Counted from the stretch's first letter, positions 9,128 through 18,867 are shown. The stretch: DNA of 64,000 nt from Mucilaginibacter sp. OK098 (GCF_900142915.1 NZ_FRCM01000007.1:124001-188000), one strand, 5' to 3'. The notes: generated from the letters alone by a model not told the origin. Numbers and translations are program-made.

Positions 9128-10077
9128 TTATTAAGCTTTTGTTTTAATTGCTGGTACAACTTTCTAAGCCTGTAGTTGCTGTAATAGGTTTCGTGGCCGT
9201 TTATAACACAACGTTTTTTTTCACCCTGGGGGCCATCCAGCTTTGAAACCACATTGCACAATGCCGGGAACAGTTGATATTTGTTTAAATAAAGTAGTTT
9301 CTGCTCAATTAAAGTATCCTGTAATTGCTCCCATGGATCTTCCTCCAGCAGCTTTTCAATGGTTAAAATGCCTGATCTATAATCGTCAACATCAATTCTC
9401 ACCAAGGACTCGGGCGCAAAATAACTTGTTATGTCGGGTGGCCCATAGTAAATGGGCAAAGTATGGGCGAGATAGCACTCCGTTATTTTCTCGGTGAAAT
9501 AACCAGGTATTGCCGAGTTTTCAATTGCTACAGAATATTTGTAAGGTGCCAGCGCATCCCACTTATCATCAATAGGGTTAAATCCCCTGCCATATACATC
9601 AATCCTATCCTTAAAATGGCCAATCAGCTTGTTAACAAAGGCAAATCTTTTTTTGTGGCCTATTAAAATAGTGAGGTCTGAACAAACCACCGATAGCGAT
9701 TTTGTCTTCTCAATTTTTGCAGTGCTGTAAACATCCGTAAATGATTTACTTAGCTGCCAATGATTTATTTCATGCGTTTGGATCAAATTACGGTGGTGCA
9801 GATCTTCCCGGCAGGTTATTACATAGTTAAACTGGTCTAAAAATTTTTGATTAAATTGCTTTTGCTCATGCGCCTCATCCGTCATATAAATAACGTTTGA
9901 TGGTGGGCATTTAACCACCATCCGTTCATGTTCATGCGGAATATCGCCCCAAACTATCCAGTAATCACATTCCCTGCAATCGTTATCAATTTCAAATTTG
10001 TAATCAACAATCTGCGGGTTAAGCTGACTCTTTAAAAAATCATGCCGCCAAGGTGTGGTAAGCTTAATAATTTTCAT
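9124..10077 (-). CDS. Alpha-1,3-fucosyltransferase-like protein (GT10)
   Basis: 317 residues. The GT10 donor-binding motif is clear: KYSVAIENS at 180-188, then YFTEKITECYLAHTLPIYYG, which corresponds to the family pattern FxxAxENS...DY(V/F)TEK. GT10 enzymes move fucose from GDP-fucose, commonly to alpha-1,3 or alpha-1,4 positions, and bacterial members decorate lipopolysaccharide, for example in Helicobacter pylori. The C-terminal tail is basic (RLRKLYQQLKQKLNK), a feature also known in bacterial GT10 enzymes that bind membranes. The linkage is inferred from the family. Confidence 0.87.
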   Translation of the reverse strand: MKIIKLTTPWRHDFLKSQLNPQIVDYKFEIDNDCRECDYWIVWGDIPHEHERMVVKCPPSNVIYMTDEAHEQKQFNQKFLDQFNYVITCREDLHHRNLIQTHEINHWQLSKSFTDVYSTAKIEKTKSLSVVCSDLTILIGHKKRFAFVNKLIGHFKDRIDVYGRGFNPIDDKWDALAPYKYSVAIENSAIPGYFTEKITECYLAHTLPIYYGPPDITSYFAPESLVRIDVDDYRSGILTIEKLLEEDPWEQLQDTLIEQKLLYLNKYQLFPALCNVVSKLDGPQGEKKRCVINGHETYYSNYRLRKLYQQLKQKLNK

Positions 10078-10105
10078 GCCGATGCCAAAATTGTCATAAT
10101 AGCCA

Positions 10106-11095
10106 TTACACTTTAAACCTTAGGTATGTTAAAATTCGCGCCAACCGCCAGCCTAATATTTTACTTAACCATGTACCTACCGGGCCTGCTTTATACTTTT
10201 GGCCGTTATAACCATATTCAAGGGCTTTATTGATCGCTCTTTTTGAAAGTTGCCTGTACCTCGGATAGGCTGCAACACCAATTTCCCAATAATGCCGGGC
10301 AAAGACCCTTTCAAGTATAGGGTCGTTAAACCGTTCCTTTAAATAGCTATATTTCAAATCAATAGATAAAAGCATACTCTCATATGCAGATAAACTTTTT
10401 TGGCCCGATACTGTGTTATTGTGTTTGTGCTTACGGTAATAATTAGTGCCGATGGTGCTATATTTTATGCCTTCGGATGCTAATATTACCCTGCAAAAAA
10501 ACTCGCCGTCATCATCAGGGCACCTAAACTCATTCCACATTCCGGCCTTCTCAATTAGCGTTTTTGGGGTAAGCCATGAGTTTGGCTGGATCATGCTTCC
10601 ATAGCCCGGCAGCACATCGTCATCTGCATTTAATTTCAGCAAAAAATCTACCGGGTCATTGCTATCCTTACAAAACCAGTCGTCATCCTTTAACACAATT
10701 TTGCGATAGTCATCCCCATCGTCAAAATGCACAACCCGGCACAAGCCGATAAGGGTTTTTGAACCTTTTAAATACCCCATCTGCCCTTCAATTTTATCCG
10801 GACTTAACAAATCATCGGCATCTAAAAACTGGATGTATTCTCCTTTTGCTTCTCTTAATCCGTAGTTCCTGGCTGCGCTTGCTCCTTTATTTTCCTGGGT
10901 AAATGCCTTTACATTTTCATTGACATATTTATTAGCTATAGCCAGTGAATTATCGGTTGAGCTATCATTTATTATAATGATCTCCTTGTTGGGCCAGGTT
11001 TGGTTCAGCGCAGTTTCTATCGTTTCCGCAATGTGCTTTTCCGCATTGTATAATGGAATAATAATAGAAACTAAAGGATAAGAATATGTTGCCAT
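10106..11095 (-). CDS. GT2 glycosyltransferase
   Basis: 329 residues. VSIIIPLYNAEK at the N-terminus, INDSSTDNS around 42-50 and FLDADDLLS with D92/D94/D95 define a GT2 enzyme. The segment QENKGASAARNYGL between them is also typical. It has a 28-bp spacer to the downstream GT10 gene and overlaps the upstream GT10 gene by 1 bp, so it lies between two fucosyltransferases. Confidence 0.88.
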   Translation of the reverse strand: MATYSYPLVSIIIPLYNAEKHIAETIETALNQTWPNKEIIIINDSSTDNSLAIANKYVNENVKAFTQENKGASAARNYGLREAKGEYIQFLDADDLLSPDKIEGQMGYLKGSKTLIGLCRVVHFDDGDDYRKIVLKDDDWFCKDSNDPVDFLLKLNADDDVLPGYGSMIQPNSWLTPKTLIEKAGMWNEFRCPDDDGEFFCRVILASEGIKYSTIGTNYYRKHKHNNTVSGQKSLSAYESMLLSIDLKYSYLKERFNDPILERVFARHYWEIGVAAYPRYRQLSKRAINKALEYGYNGQKYKAGPVGTWLSKILGWRLARILTYLRFKV

Positions 11096-12102
11096 TAACT
11101 TTTATTCGAAAAAATCTCTATCCATCTATCCCTTAATGAAAAGTTAGCAGGGGGTGTGTTGTTATGAAACCAGGGCTGCCTTAAATAAGCCACGTATTTA
11201 TCCGGGTCTTTATCCAGCATAATTATCTGATCAATCAAGTCGCTAAAATCCAGTTTATTAAACTGCAGCTTCATTTTCAGATTTTTCCCTATTGATTTTA
11301 ATTTCCGCCTGATCCTGTCATTAGCTGATTTATAATAAAGCGGCCTGATATCAGTAAAATTCAGCTGTGATCTGTTTTCTAGAAACTTAACCAGGCGCGA
11401 GTTATTAGGTCTAATAAAATCATTCGCGAACAAGAAACTTTGGGTATTAAATATTTCACTAATATTAGGATCACCGCAATAAACAGGGAGGCTTTGGCAA
11501 AGCATTGCGTCATATAATTTTTCCGTTTGGTAATGCGGATAAACATAATTTTCAAAAGCAATGGTAAATTTATACTGCGTTAAAAACTGGTGTTTAACCT
11601 CCCATTTACCGCCTTTGTATATGTTATCAACCGATGGCATATTGTTCATGCTTTTGCCAGGGGCATCCACCTTTTTATATTTTGATAATTGCCTAAAAAA
11701 TTCTTCCCTGTACGGTACGGGGTGAGAATAAAAGAAATTGCAAAATTTTGTTTTTGATGCCAGAATGCGCTCAACATCCCAATCTTTTTTTACCAGGTCA
11801 TCCGGATTTAAATTATGCCATTGGATCCGTTTATATTTAGGATTATTAATTTGCTGTTCCGATGGGATCCCAAAGGCCCAATCGCATGAGTTTAGATCTG
11901 GTATTATATTTTCGCAAAAGTAACCGATCCTAACATACGGACCCGGTTCAGGCACGTCATTACCATAAGGGCCAAAAAAAATATATTCCGGGTTATCACT
12001 TTCTACAAAATCAAACTTGTCTGCTACAACATTCAGGATATCGTAGATGGCGGTATGAAAAAGCAATCCATTTTGGCATTTAATTTTAATCCGCCTTTTC
12101 AT
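11095..12102 (-). CDS. GT10-family fucosyltransferase-like protein, second copy
   Basis: 335 residues. The GT10 motif is KFTIAFENYVYPHYQTEKL at 178-196, followed by LCQSLPVYCGDPNI. The consensus ENS is ENY here, and the DY before TEK is HYQ, so it is a divergent member. The N-terminal domain (residues 30-100) has the DxxxFGPYG-type start of the family. It may have a different acceptor from the GT10 at 9124. A basic segment (RRKLKSIGKNLKMK) lies near the C-terminal third. It is 1 bp away from its upstream neighbour. Confidence 0.8.
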   Translation of the reverse strand: MKRRIKIKCQNGLLFHTAIYDILNVVADKFDFVESDNPEYIFFGPYGNDVPEPGPYVRIGYFCENIIPDLNSCDWAFGIPSEQQINNPKYKRIQWHNLNPDDLVKKDWDVERILASKTKFCNFFYSHPVPYREEFFRQLSKYKKVDAPGKSMNNMPSVDNIYKGGKWEVKHQFLTQYKFTIAFENYVYPHYQTEKLYDAMLCQSLPVYCGDPNISEIFNTQSFLFANDFIRPNNSRLVKFLENRSQLNFTDIRPLYYKSANDRIRRKLKSIGKNLKMKLQFNKLDFSDLIDQIIMLDKDPDKYVAYLRQPWFHNNTPPANFSLRDRWIEIFSNKS

Positions 12103-13005
12103 TTATAAAATAAAGCGGGCATCAATAGCCCGGTTATAATCTTCAATAATGGTATATAGGTTATTATACACAAATCCTAAACGCTCTGTTCCAGCCTCAC
12201 TGGATTGATTAGCGGTAATTACTGAGCTCCCCGCTTTATAATTTATAGCTTTTCCTACCGCTATTTTTAATTCCGAATAAAGTGAAATATCAGAACGGTC
12301 GCCTTTATAACCATACTTGGCTTTACCTATTAACCCTTCTGTTTTTAACCTGGCGGCATTAGTTGAAGAGGTAACATTCCCTTGTGTGCTTACAGCTAAA
12401 GCATTATAACCTGTGTAATAGGCAATGCTTGCTTTTAACCAGGAGCAACGGAGTGAATATTCCCAATCCAGCATAGCAAACTGTGTATCAAACAACCCTA
12501 AATAAGCCAGTGAACTTTTCCTGATCAACAGGTAAACATCACTAAAGGTAAAGCATGGAGTTTTACCTGCTTTCCACGCTTCATAATATTTTAACCTGCC
12601 GGTTGTTTGAATATTTTTCGGCGTTTCCAAATCAGTTGTTAAGCAATTGGAGATACAAATATCAACCTGCGGATTGCTCAACATAAAATCAGCGCATTTT
12701 CTTATCGCCGTATAAGAATGCACATCATCATCAATTATTTTTTTTATGATAGTGCCCTTTGCCATTAATAACGCCTTGTTCCAGCCGTGGGCCTGGTTAT
12801 GGTCGGGTTCTGAAATAAACTGATGAATTTTTCCCTGCTCAAAAAGTTGTTGCAAATACTCCGATGCACCATCGGTACTATTGCCATCAACTACCACGAT
12901 TTCCTCACCTGGCAACAGCTCATTTATCAATTTTTCTAAAGTGATCTTTAAAAACGGTAAACGGTTGCGGGTAGCTATAATAAAGGAAAGTTTATATAAA
13001 CTCAT
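12103..13005 (-). CDS. GT2 glycosyltransferase
   Basis: 300 residues. LSFIIATRNRLPFL at 6-19, VVVDGNSTDGASEYL around 37-51 and KKIIDDDVHS with D92-D94 mark a GT2 enzyme. The SEPDHNQAHGWNKAL segment resembles WcaA/colanic-acid-type GT2 proteins that carry SEPDxGxYDAxNKG. It directly abuts the downstream GT10 gene. There is a 31-bp gap to the upstream gene. Substrate is unknown. Confidence 0.86.
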   Translation of the reverse strand: MSLYKLSFIIATRNRLPFLKITLEKLINELLPGEEIVVVDGNSTDGASEYLQQLFEQGKIHQFISEPDHNQAHGWNKALLMAKGTIIKKIIDDDVHSYTAIRKCADFMLSNPQVDICISNCLTTDLETPKNIQTTGRLKYYEAWKAGKTPCFTFSDVYLLIRKSSLAYLGLFDTQFAMLDWEYSLRCSWLKASIAYYTGYNALAVSTQGNVTSSTNAARLKTEGLIGKAKYGYKGDRSDISLYSELKIAVGKAINYKAGSSVITANQSSEAGTERLGFVYNNLYTIIEDYNRAIDARFIL

Positions 13006-13036
13006 TTATTTTGTGCAGGATATTAAACGCATAATT

Positions 13037-13954
13037 TTATCTAAGCCCAAACAGCCTTCTCATCCAATGATATGTTTTGTAAGGGGTATGGATAGCGATG
13101 AACACAATCAGGCTTGCTACTGATACAGGCACCCCTGATAAAAATAGCTTTAGCAACAAGCTTTGCGAAATATAAGGGTATGATTTGATATTGCTCCCTC
13201 CAAAATGCAGCACAATTGGTGAATAGGTTGATGGATACCAACTGCGCAGCTCAACAAATTTATTAGCCGGGTTACGCAATAACCTATCCCCTTTTAAAAC
13301 ATTTAGCTTACTTGGTTTTTGATCTGTCGATAGATCTGACATAAATCCACCATCGTCTTTAACAGGGGTCTGTTTATTTGATATCATTCCTATCGATAAC
13401 AGCTCCTCTTCATTCTTCCATTTATTTTTGATGCGGTGAAACCCATACTCATCATACTTAACTGAAATTTCCCGGGCCCTCTCAAAAATACGCCCGGTTA
13501 AAGGTGTTCTTTTTATGTAATAAAAACCGCCGTTAAAAGTTATTGCATTATCAATTGAAAATTCTTTTCTCGCAAACACTGCGCCTTTAGGCCCGGTTCC
13601 CCAGTATTTTTCAAGCGGGGTAAGCCGGCCAATAACGGTAACATCCATCCCCTGGCAAGCTTCAAATAATGGATCAAGCTTACCATAACACAAACAGTCG
13701 GAATCTATGAATAAAGTTTCTTCTGTTTGCAGAAATGTGTCCAGGTATAATTTTGCCTCTATATAAAGCTTTGCCAATTCATCCTTTACCAAAAGAAATT
13801 TTATCCCTTCAAGGTCCTTCTCAGGCTTTATATTGGTTGCAATAAAAATCTGCAAACCGGGGTTGTGTATTTTAATTGATTCTGCACAATTTATTGCGAA
13901 TTTCAGGTATTCACGTTTATTGGTTGCCAGTAATAAAACAGATCTATCTGCCAT
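13037..13954 (-). CDS. GT-A fold glycosyltransferase with DSDC motif; copy B of a duplicated module
   Basis: 305 residues. TLFIDSDCLCYGKLDPLFEACQG places the DXD site at D84/D86. It aligns over most of its length with the 7158-8117 protein, including TFNGGFYYIKR and a C-terminal SPIVLHFGGSNIKSYPY block. A C-terminal hydrophobic stretch (LFLSGVPVSVASLIVFIAI) may form a membrane anchor; the other copy is less hydrophobic there. It overlaps its upstream GT2 neighbour by 11 bp. Confidence 0.7.
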   Translation of the reverse strand: MADRSVLLLATNKREYLKFAINCAESIKIHNPGLQIFIATNIKPEKDLEGIKFLLVKDELAKLYIEAKLYLDTFLQTEETLFIDSDCLCYGKLDPLFEACQGMDVTVIGRLTPLEKYWGTGPKGAVFARKEFSIDNAITFNGGFYYIKRTPLTGRIFERAREISVKYDEYGFHRIKNKWKNEEELLSIGMISNKQTPVKDDGGFMSDLSTDQKPSKLNVLKGDRLLRNPANKFVELRSWYPSTYSPIVLHFGGSNIKSYPYISQSLLLKLFLSGVPVSVASLIVFIAIHTPYKTYHWMRRLFGLR

Positions 13955-14960
13955 TAAACTTATGCTTGTTTTTTAACGCAACTACCTCACTATAAATTCC
14001 GGTAGTTTTAAAATTATATGCAAAATAATCAATAGCTATATTTTTCCAGGTAATGTGCAGGATCTCTTCCTTTGTCCCTTCACACTTTCTATAAGCTAAA
14101 TAATGTTTGGGCCAATATTTTAAGTAGATACCCCAATAATACAGCGCCTTTTTTAGCCAGTAAAAAACAGACAGTTCCGATTTTTCAGCAGCTAAGGCCT
14201 TATCATATAAGTTTAGCACAACAAAGCTTTTGGCAAAGCCAATATGGAGTTTTTTTAAATAATCCAATGTAAGGCGATTGGTTGCTATATAATGCTTGAA
14301 TGTTAACTGTGGCGTGTACAAAATTTTATAACCTGCAATCCGGACCCTATAACAAAGCTCCGAGTCGCCTCCAGATGAAAGCTCCTGCTTTTTCCTGTCG
14401 TTCAAAAACATTGGATATTCACGGGTAAGGGTTTTTAAAATAGATTTACGGATTGCCATACCCGCTCCATAAACATTACCTACCAATGTTTCTTTTGCAG
14501 CCTGCTTACCAATGGCATAACCATGATAAAAGGTATCAAACCAAAAAGGCTTTACTGATACATCTTCAAATTGAGCGGTTCCCCAACCTCCTATTATCCC
14601 AACATCCAAATTTGCCGTAAATAGCTTATAAACATTTTGAGCGTAGTTTTCATCAAGCCAATTATCATCATCACAAAAAACAAGAAACTCAAAAGCTGAA
14701 GCTGAAACCCCTTTTAAACGGGCGTTTGAAAGCCCGGGCTGCAGTTCAGAAACAATGCTAAGGGTAATATCATTGGGTTGAATTTTGGCCCAAACCAATC
14801 TGGCAACTTCACTTGTGTTATCAGTTGAAGCATTATCAACTAAAATTATTTCACAACTAATATCGTTTACAACTTGTGCTGCCAAATATTCCAGCGTCTT
14901 CTCAATTCTTAATGAGCTGTTATAGCAGCACACAATAATTGATACGCCATTTTTTAACAT
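13944..14960 (-). CDS. GT2 glycosyltransferase; copy B of a duplicated module
   Basis: 338 residues. VSIIVCCYNSSLRIEKTL, DNASTDNT at 42-49 and FCDDDNW at 95-101 match the subtype of the 8114-9127 protein. Also shared are the AGAGxxxRK and SSGGDxExCYR blocks in the middle. The gene abuts the upstream GT11 gene by one base and overlaps the downstream gene by 11 bp. It is inverting by family; donor and acceptor are unknown. Confidence 0.87.
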   Translation of the reverse strand: MLKNGVSIIVCCYNSSLRIEKTLEYLAAQVVNDISCEIILVDNASTDNTSEVARLVWAKIQPNDITLSIVSELQPGLSNARLKGVSASAFEFLVFCDDDNWLDENYAQNVYKLFTANLDVGIIGGWGTAQFEDVSVKPFWFDTFYHGYAIGKQAAKETLVGNVYGAGMAIRKSILKTLTREYPMFLNDRKKQELSSGGDSELCYRVRIAGYKILYTPQLTFKHYIATNRLTLDYLKKLHIGFAKSFVVLNLYDKALAAEKSELSVFYWLKKALYYWGIYLKYWPKHYLAYRKCEGTKEEILHITWKNIAIDYFAYNFKTTGIYSEVVALKNKHKFNGR

Positions 14961-15830
14961 TTAAAAATCAATTAAGGTCCAATTGCCGGGATAAATTTCC
15001 CGGGGAGTTTCCAGTTTAATGCGCCATCCCAAAAAATACCGGGGAGCGTAAATGGTCTTTCCGGGCTTATTATTTAGCCATGCCCCCCACCAGCTAAATG
15101 TACTGTTTGATATAATACAGGCATCCGCATTAAGCAAATGTTGAAAGTCCATTATTTCGCTATCGGCAGATATGGTTTTATTATTAACTTCTTTAAAATT
15201 TTGATTTACAAAATCCCTATCGTCGCTAATAAAAACAAAATGCACGTTCTGTCCTTCAAACTTTGCAAGCGCTTTTTCATAATACGCCTTCGGCAGTGAT
15301 AAATCGCCAGCTCCTAAATTTAAATGTTCAAGACTTTGATAATCTGTTCTGCGGATATGTACAGTTACAATTTTTTTATGCTGATAAAGGCTACTGTATT
15401 TAAGATTAAACGCCTCAATAAAAACATTCTTTATAGTAAACCCATTTTTGATCGTTTCTTTTATCGAATCAAAAAATGATTCAGATTGGTAAAAACCGAA
15501 GTATAATATATTGTTTTGCAGTGTTATTTCGGCTGCGGTGCCATTATAATCATACTCGTAAACCGCAAGTTTATTTACTTTGGCTAAGTATTTATAGTAT
15601 GCCCTGCGAAGGTGAAAACTGAAGATATTTTTGAACCCTTTAATCTTAAATAGTTGTGTAAGTGCTTTGTTTGGCCTTGCAACTATATTGTTAAAGTATC
15701 TTTCTACGCTTGAAAGCTCTATATACTGATCAATATAAAAATTTGTATTTAGTTGCTTTGAAGCAGCCAGTATAAAAGCATATTGAAACATCTGATTCCC
15801 CAACCGCCCCTGCAACCTTACCGCTATCAT
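14961..15830 (-). CDS. Alpha-1,2-fucosyltransferase family (GT11)
   Basis: 289 residues with GRLGNQMFQYAF at 8-19, HIRRTDY at 158-164 and NSTFSWWGAWLN from 242, the GT11 donor-binding set for GDP-fucose. It lacks the SHYLR-containing block of the copies at 3286 and 41239 in identical form but has a related SFHLRRAYY segment, so it is an intermediate relative. It overlaps the upstream GT2 by 4 bp. A GT2-GT11 pair also occurs at 22362-24183. Confidence 0.88.
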   Translation of the reverse strand: MIAVRLQGRLGNQMFQYAFILAASKQLNTNFYIDQYIELSSVERYFNNIVARPNKALTQLFKIKGFKNIFSFHLRRAYYKYLAKVNKLAVYEYDYNGTAAEITLQNNILYFGFYQSESFFDSIKETIKNGFTIKNVFIEAFNLKYSSLYQHKKIVTVHIRRTDYQSLEHLNLGAGDLSLPKAYYEKALAKFEGQNVHFVFISDDRDFVNQNFKEVNNKTISADSEIMDFQHLLNADACIISNSTFSWWGAWLNNKPGKTIYAPRYFLGWRIKLETPREIYPGNWTLIDF

Positions 15831-16762
15831 TTGTTTAAACCTGCAATTCCTTTTAGTTTATAAATAACCTTATTAAAAAATGAAGGTGCCGGGTATGCTA
15901 TATTTTTCACCCTTAAATGTTGCTTTGAATAAAATTCCTCTTTTGCCTCTTTATCAGTTAGCTTAATTGGGGCTTGTTTAAGTCTATAAAACCAATCGTA
16001 CTTGCCTTTCCCCAGCATATAAGTTAAAAACGTTTCATCTATAATATCAAAAAACGGAAAAAGAGCATAAGTAACTTTAACAGAAACAGACCATAAATTA
16101 ACCTCGGCATCATTCATCCAATATGAATTTGCATAATCAAGCCGGTGATAATAATGGGTATCTTTTAAAACAACCATTTTTGCACCGGTTATTATCTGCC
16201 TAAGGCCAAATGTCCAGGTATCAAGCGCGCCAGAACCTTCGGCATATCCTTTTGCATTTGTCCAACTTTGTTTGGTAAACAGATAGTTGCCATGCTGGCC
16301 AGGCGTATTTTCTCCGCTTAAATAACTTTGCGGACTAATTTCACCAGCCGGTAACGACCAAATGTATTCGGGTTTAAATTTATCTTCCAAAAAATAATGC
16401 TGATGCTGAAATGAAGCTACATCGGCGTTGTTTTCGGCAAGGTATTCTTTTAATGGAGTAATGCTTAACGGGGCCAAAACATTATCAGCATCGAGGCAAA
16501 ATAACAGGTTGTGCCTGGCATTTTCAACCGCCGTATTCCTGGCTGCGGCACCACCTTTGTTCCTGATATGCTCCAGCAAAATAATTACAGGATATTTAAT
16601 TTTAAGTTCCTTTAATATTTGTAAGGTGTTATCTGTTGAGCAATCATTGGTGATAATGAGCTCATCACCATCGGTAAAATTAGTCTCCATAATTGAATCA
16701 ACAGACTCAGCTATGGTTTTAGCACAATTATATGCAGGGATGAAAAAGCTAATTGCCGACAT
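15827..16762 (-). CDS. GT2 glycosyltransferase
   Basis: 311 residues. SFFIPAYNCAKTIAESV at the N-terminus, TNDCSTDNT around 38-46 and FCLDADNVLAP with D91/D93 define a GT2 enzyme. HIRNKGGAAARNTAVE lies between the two motifs, as usual. It overlaps the upstream acyltransferase gene by 14 bp and the downstream GT11 gene by 4 bp, so translation of these three is probably coupled. Confidence 0.87.
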   Translation of the reverse strand: MSAISFFIPAYNCAKTIAESVDSIMETNFTDGDELIITNDCSTDNTLQILKELKIKYPVIILLEHIRNKGGAAARNTAVENARHNLLFCLDADNVLAPLSITPLKEYLAENNADVASFQHQHYFLEDKFKPEYIWSLPAGEISPQSYLSGENTPGQHGNYLFTKQSWTNAKGYAEGSGALDTWTFGLRQIITGAKMVVLKDTHYYHRLDYANSYWMNDAEVNLWSVSVKVTYALFPFFDIIDETFLTYMLGKGKYDWFYRLKQAPIKLTDKEAKEEFYSKQHLRVKNIAYPAPSFFNKVIYKLKGIAGLNK

Positions 16763-17987
16763 TATTGGGTTTATATTTCATCATTATTTTCCGTTCAAAA
16801 TACTGATAACTAAAGTGAGCCAGCATAATTACTACAAATAAATAAAGAATGAAGATACTGATATGAATAAAAGGGTTTGCAGTTAGCTTAAACCAGCCAC
16901 CAAAAAAGCTTCCACCCATTACAAAAAATGCCTTTATAGGGTAATGAAATAGGTACACGCCGTATGATATTTTTCCTAAATAGCTTATTGGTTTGGATTG
17001 TAACACAGCAGGAAAAAGTGGCTTTTTTATAACTGCGGGCGCTATTAAGAAAAAGGCCAGTAAATTAACCAGGCTGTACTGGTAAAATCCCCTGATGTTT
17101 ATTAAAAAATGGGAAGTGGTTTCCGTAAACCAAAAGGCTGGGAAGTCATATCCTAAACTTTTCCCATCCACTAAAAAATAGCCTGCCTGCCGTAAAAAGT
17201 ATAAACAGGTTAAACCTGTAACCAGGAATATAAGCATTACAACAAAAAAAGTACGGTAAGGGAATTTTATTTTAATGGGATATAAAGCAAGCAGGGCGCC
17301 TGCAGCAAGCGCATCGGCCTGGCAAAATGTATTAGTGTACAATAGCTCACCAAGCCAGTATTTATTTGAAACTAAATGTGTGCCAATTAATGCTGCCCAA
17401 AGCCTTATAAGCGGGCAAATAATTATTATAGCAATAACCAATTTTTTTAACTGCTTGCTATCAAGAAAGTAAACCAGGAAAGGGAAAATGATATAAAACT
17501 GCTCTTCAATAGCTAACGACCATAAATGGCCAAAAAAATCGTTAGAATAATCGCCAAAATGAAATAGCGGGGCCAGGTTAAGTTTTATGTTATAAGTATA
17601 GGTGAGATAAAAGGGCAAGTCGTACTTTATAGCATTTAAACCTGCTATTAAACTGCCATCCTTTGATAACGCGGGTATAAAACAATAGATCAGCAGAATA
17701 ATTATAGTGGTACTGAAAATAAACAAGTAGTATATCGGAAATATTCGCAGCGCTCTTTTATAAAAAAAATTGGAAAGGTACTGCTTAAAGGCTCTTTGCT
17801 TTTCGTTCACCAGTATGCGGGTTATTAAAAAACCTGATAGTACGAAGAAAATGTTCACGCCAATCCATCCAAATTTTAATGAGAGGCTGTTATTAGGCCA
17901 GTGCGTTGAAATTACCAGTAAAGCCGCCAAAGCACGAATGCCGTCCAAACCGGGGATATAGTCTAATTTTTCAGGCTTGCTGTTCAA
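16749..17987 (-). CDS. Membrane acyltransferase, AT3 family (OafA-like)
   Basis: 412 residues with about ten hydrophobic segments. The N-terminus GLDGIRALAALLVISTHW has the Arg and the catalytic-site His (H29) of acyltransferase family 3. GVNIFFVLSGFLITR and SLAIEEQFYIIFPF follow, both conserved in the family. AT3 proteins such as OafA O-acetylate O-antigen or exopolysaccharide in the periplasm using cytoplasmic acetyl donor. It is probably a decoration enzyme for the glycan of this locus. Overlaps: 17 bp with the upstream gene and 14 bp with the downstream gene. Confidence 0.88.
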   Translation of the reverse strand: MNSKPEKLDYIPGLDGIRALAALLVISTHWPNNSLSLKFGWIGVNIFFVLSGFLITRILVNEKQRAFKQYLSNFFYKRALRIFPIYYLFIFSTTIIILLIYCFIPALSKDGSLIAGLNAIKYDLPFYLTYTYNIKLNLAPLFHFGDYSNDFFGHLWSLAIEEQFYIIFPFLVYFLDSKQLKKLVIAIIIICPLIRLWAALIGTHLVSNKYWLGELLYTNTFCQADALAAGALLALYPIKIKFPYRTFFVVMLIFLVTGLTCLYFLRQAGYFLVDGKSLGYDFPAFWFTETTSHFLINIRGFYQYSLVNLLAFFLIAPAVIKKPLFPAVLQSKPISYLGKISYGVYLFHYPIKAFFVMGGSFFGGWFKLTANPFIHISIFILYLFVVIMLAHFSYQYFERKIMMKYKPNNVGN

Positions 17988-18867
17988 GTTCTTTTAATAT
18001 GTATTTACACCATTTTTGGTAGTACAGCTCATTTTTCCAGTACTGATATGCCTTTTTCCCTTTTTTAATAGCTTCTTTCTTATCCAGGTTAGTCAGCAAA
18101 TATTCTAACTCATCCACAGAGGATGCATAGTAGCTTATCTCATCCCAGGGAATAAACTTTTTAAACGGGCGAACATCCTGGTCGCCAATTAAGCAGGGTG
18201 CTATGCCTAATTGCATCGCTTCAAAAAACCGGAACGAATTACAGCTTGTTCCTCGGGGGCATAGGGCAACGTATGATTCAAGGGTTCTTAAATTGTAATT
18301 CTTAGCCCAAAGCAATCTTTTATAAAAACGCGTCGGAAGGCCACCGGCTATTAATACACCGGGATTTCCGGCAAACCTCTTTTGCATTTCAACTCTAACA
18401 GGGTGCGTATCAAAAGATCCGTTAAATGTGGCCAGATATTTCTTTTTAACTGGTACTGGCGGCTTACGGTGCGGGCTGCATAAAATGGGGATATCAATGC
18501 CGGGGTTAATAGTTCGCGCTGCTGTAAACACAACAGATCTACCGGTTCTTATCAACGAGCCACCGTCAAACTGTGTAATGGTAAAAGTTTTTTTATCATC
18601 AATTAACAATTTATCAACTTCATTCTGCAATTGCTCCAAACCTTCATTGTTGGTTGCAAAATTATGATTGATATGCCAGCGAGTCCAGTACACAGGCAAG
18701 TAATGCCAATCAGCCACTGCCGGATCATCTGTTATTAATTCCTTTTGCTTTTTTATCCAGATCAAAAAATCCTGCTCAATGCCATAATCTTTGTTATGGG
18801 CAGGATAGTTAAATGATTGACTTGCCGGTTGTAAAATATCAGGAATATTTAACAAATAAATTTTCAT
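17971..18867 (-). CDS. Exostosin-like glycosyltransferase (GT47-like)
   Basis: 298 residues. The C-terminal block RGTSCNSFRFFEAMQLGIAP, then IGDQDVRPFKKFIPWDEISYY and SSVDELEYLL, follows the exostosin pattern: S-x-R-xx-EA-x-x-x-G-x-x-P, a short loop, then a PF-x-x-x-I-x-W segment. Exostosin domains are inverting GT-B enzymes best known from heparan sulfate synthesis and plant xyloglucan; bacterial members occur in surface polysaccharide loci. No membrane anchor is seen. Domain assignment is from motif reading only. Confidence 0.7.
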   Translation of the reverse strand: MKIYLLNIPDILQPASQSFNYPAHNKDYGIEQDFLIWIKKQKELITDDPAVADWHYLPVYWTRWHINHNFATNNEGLEQLQNEVDKLLIDDKKTFTITQFDGGSLIRTGRSVVFTAARTINPGIDIPILCSPHRKPPVPVKKKYLATFNGSFDTHPVRVEMQKRFAGNPGVLIAGGLPTRFYKRLLWAKNYNLRTLESYVALCPRGTSCNSFRFFEAMQLGIAPCLIGDQDVRPFKKFIPWDEISYYASSVDELEYLLTNLDKKEAIKKGKKAYQYWKNELYYQKWCKYILKELEQQA

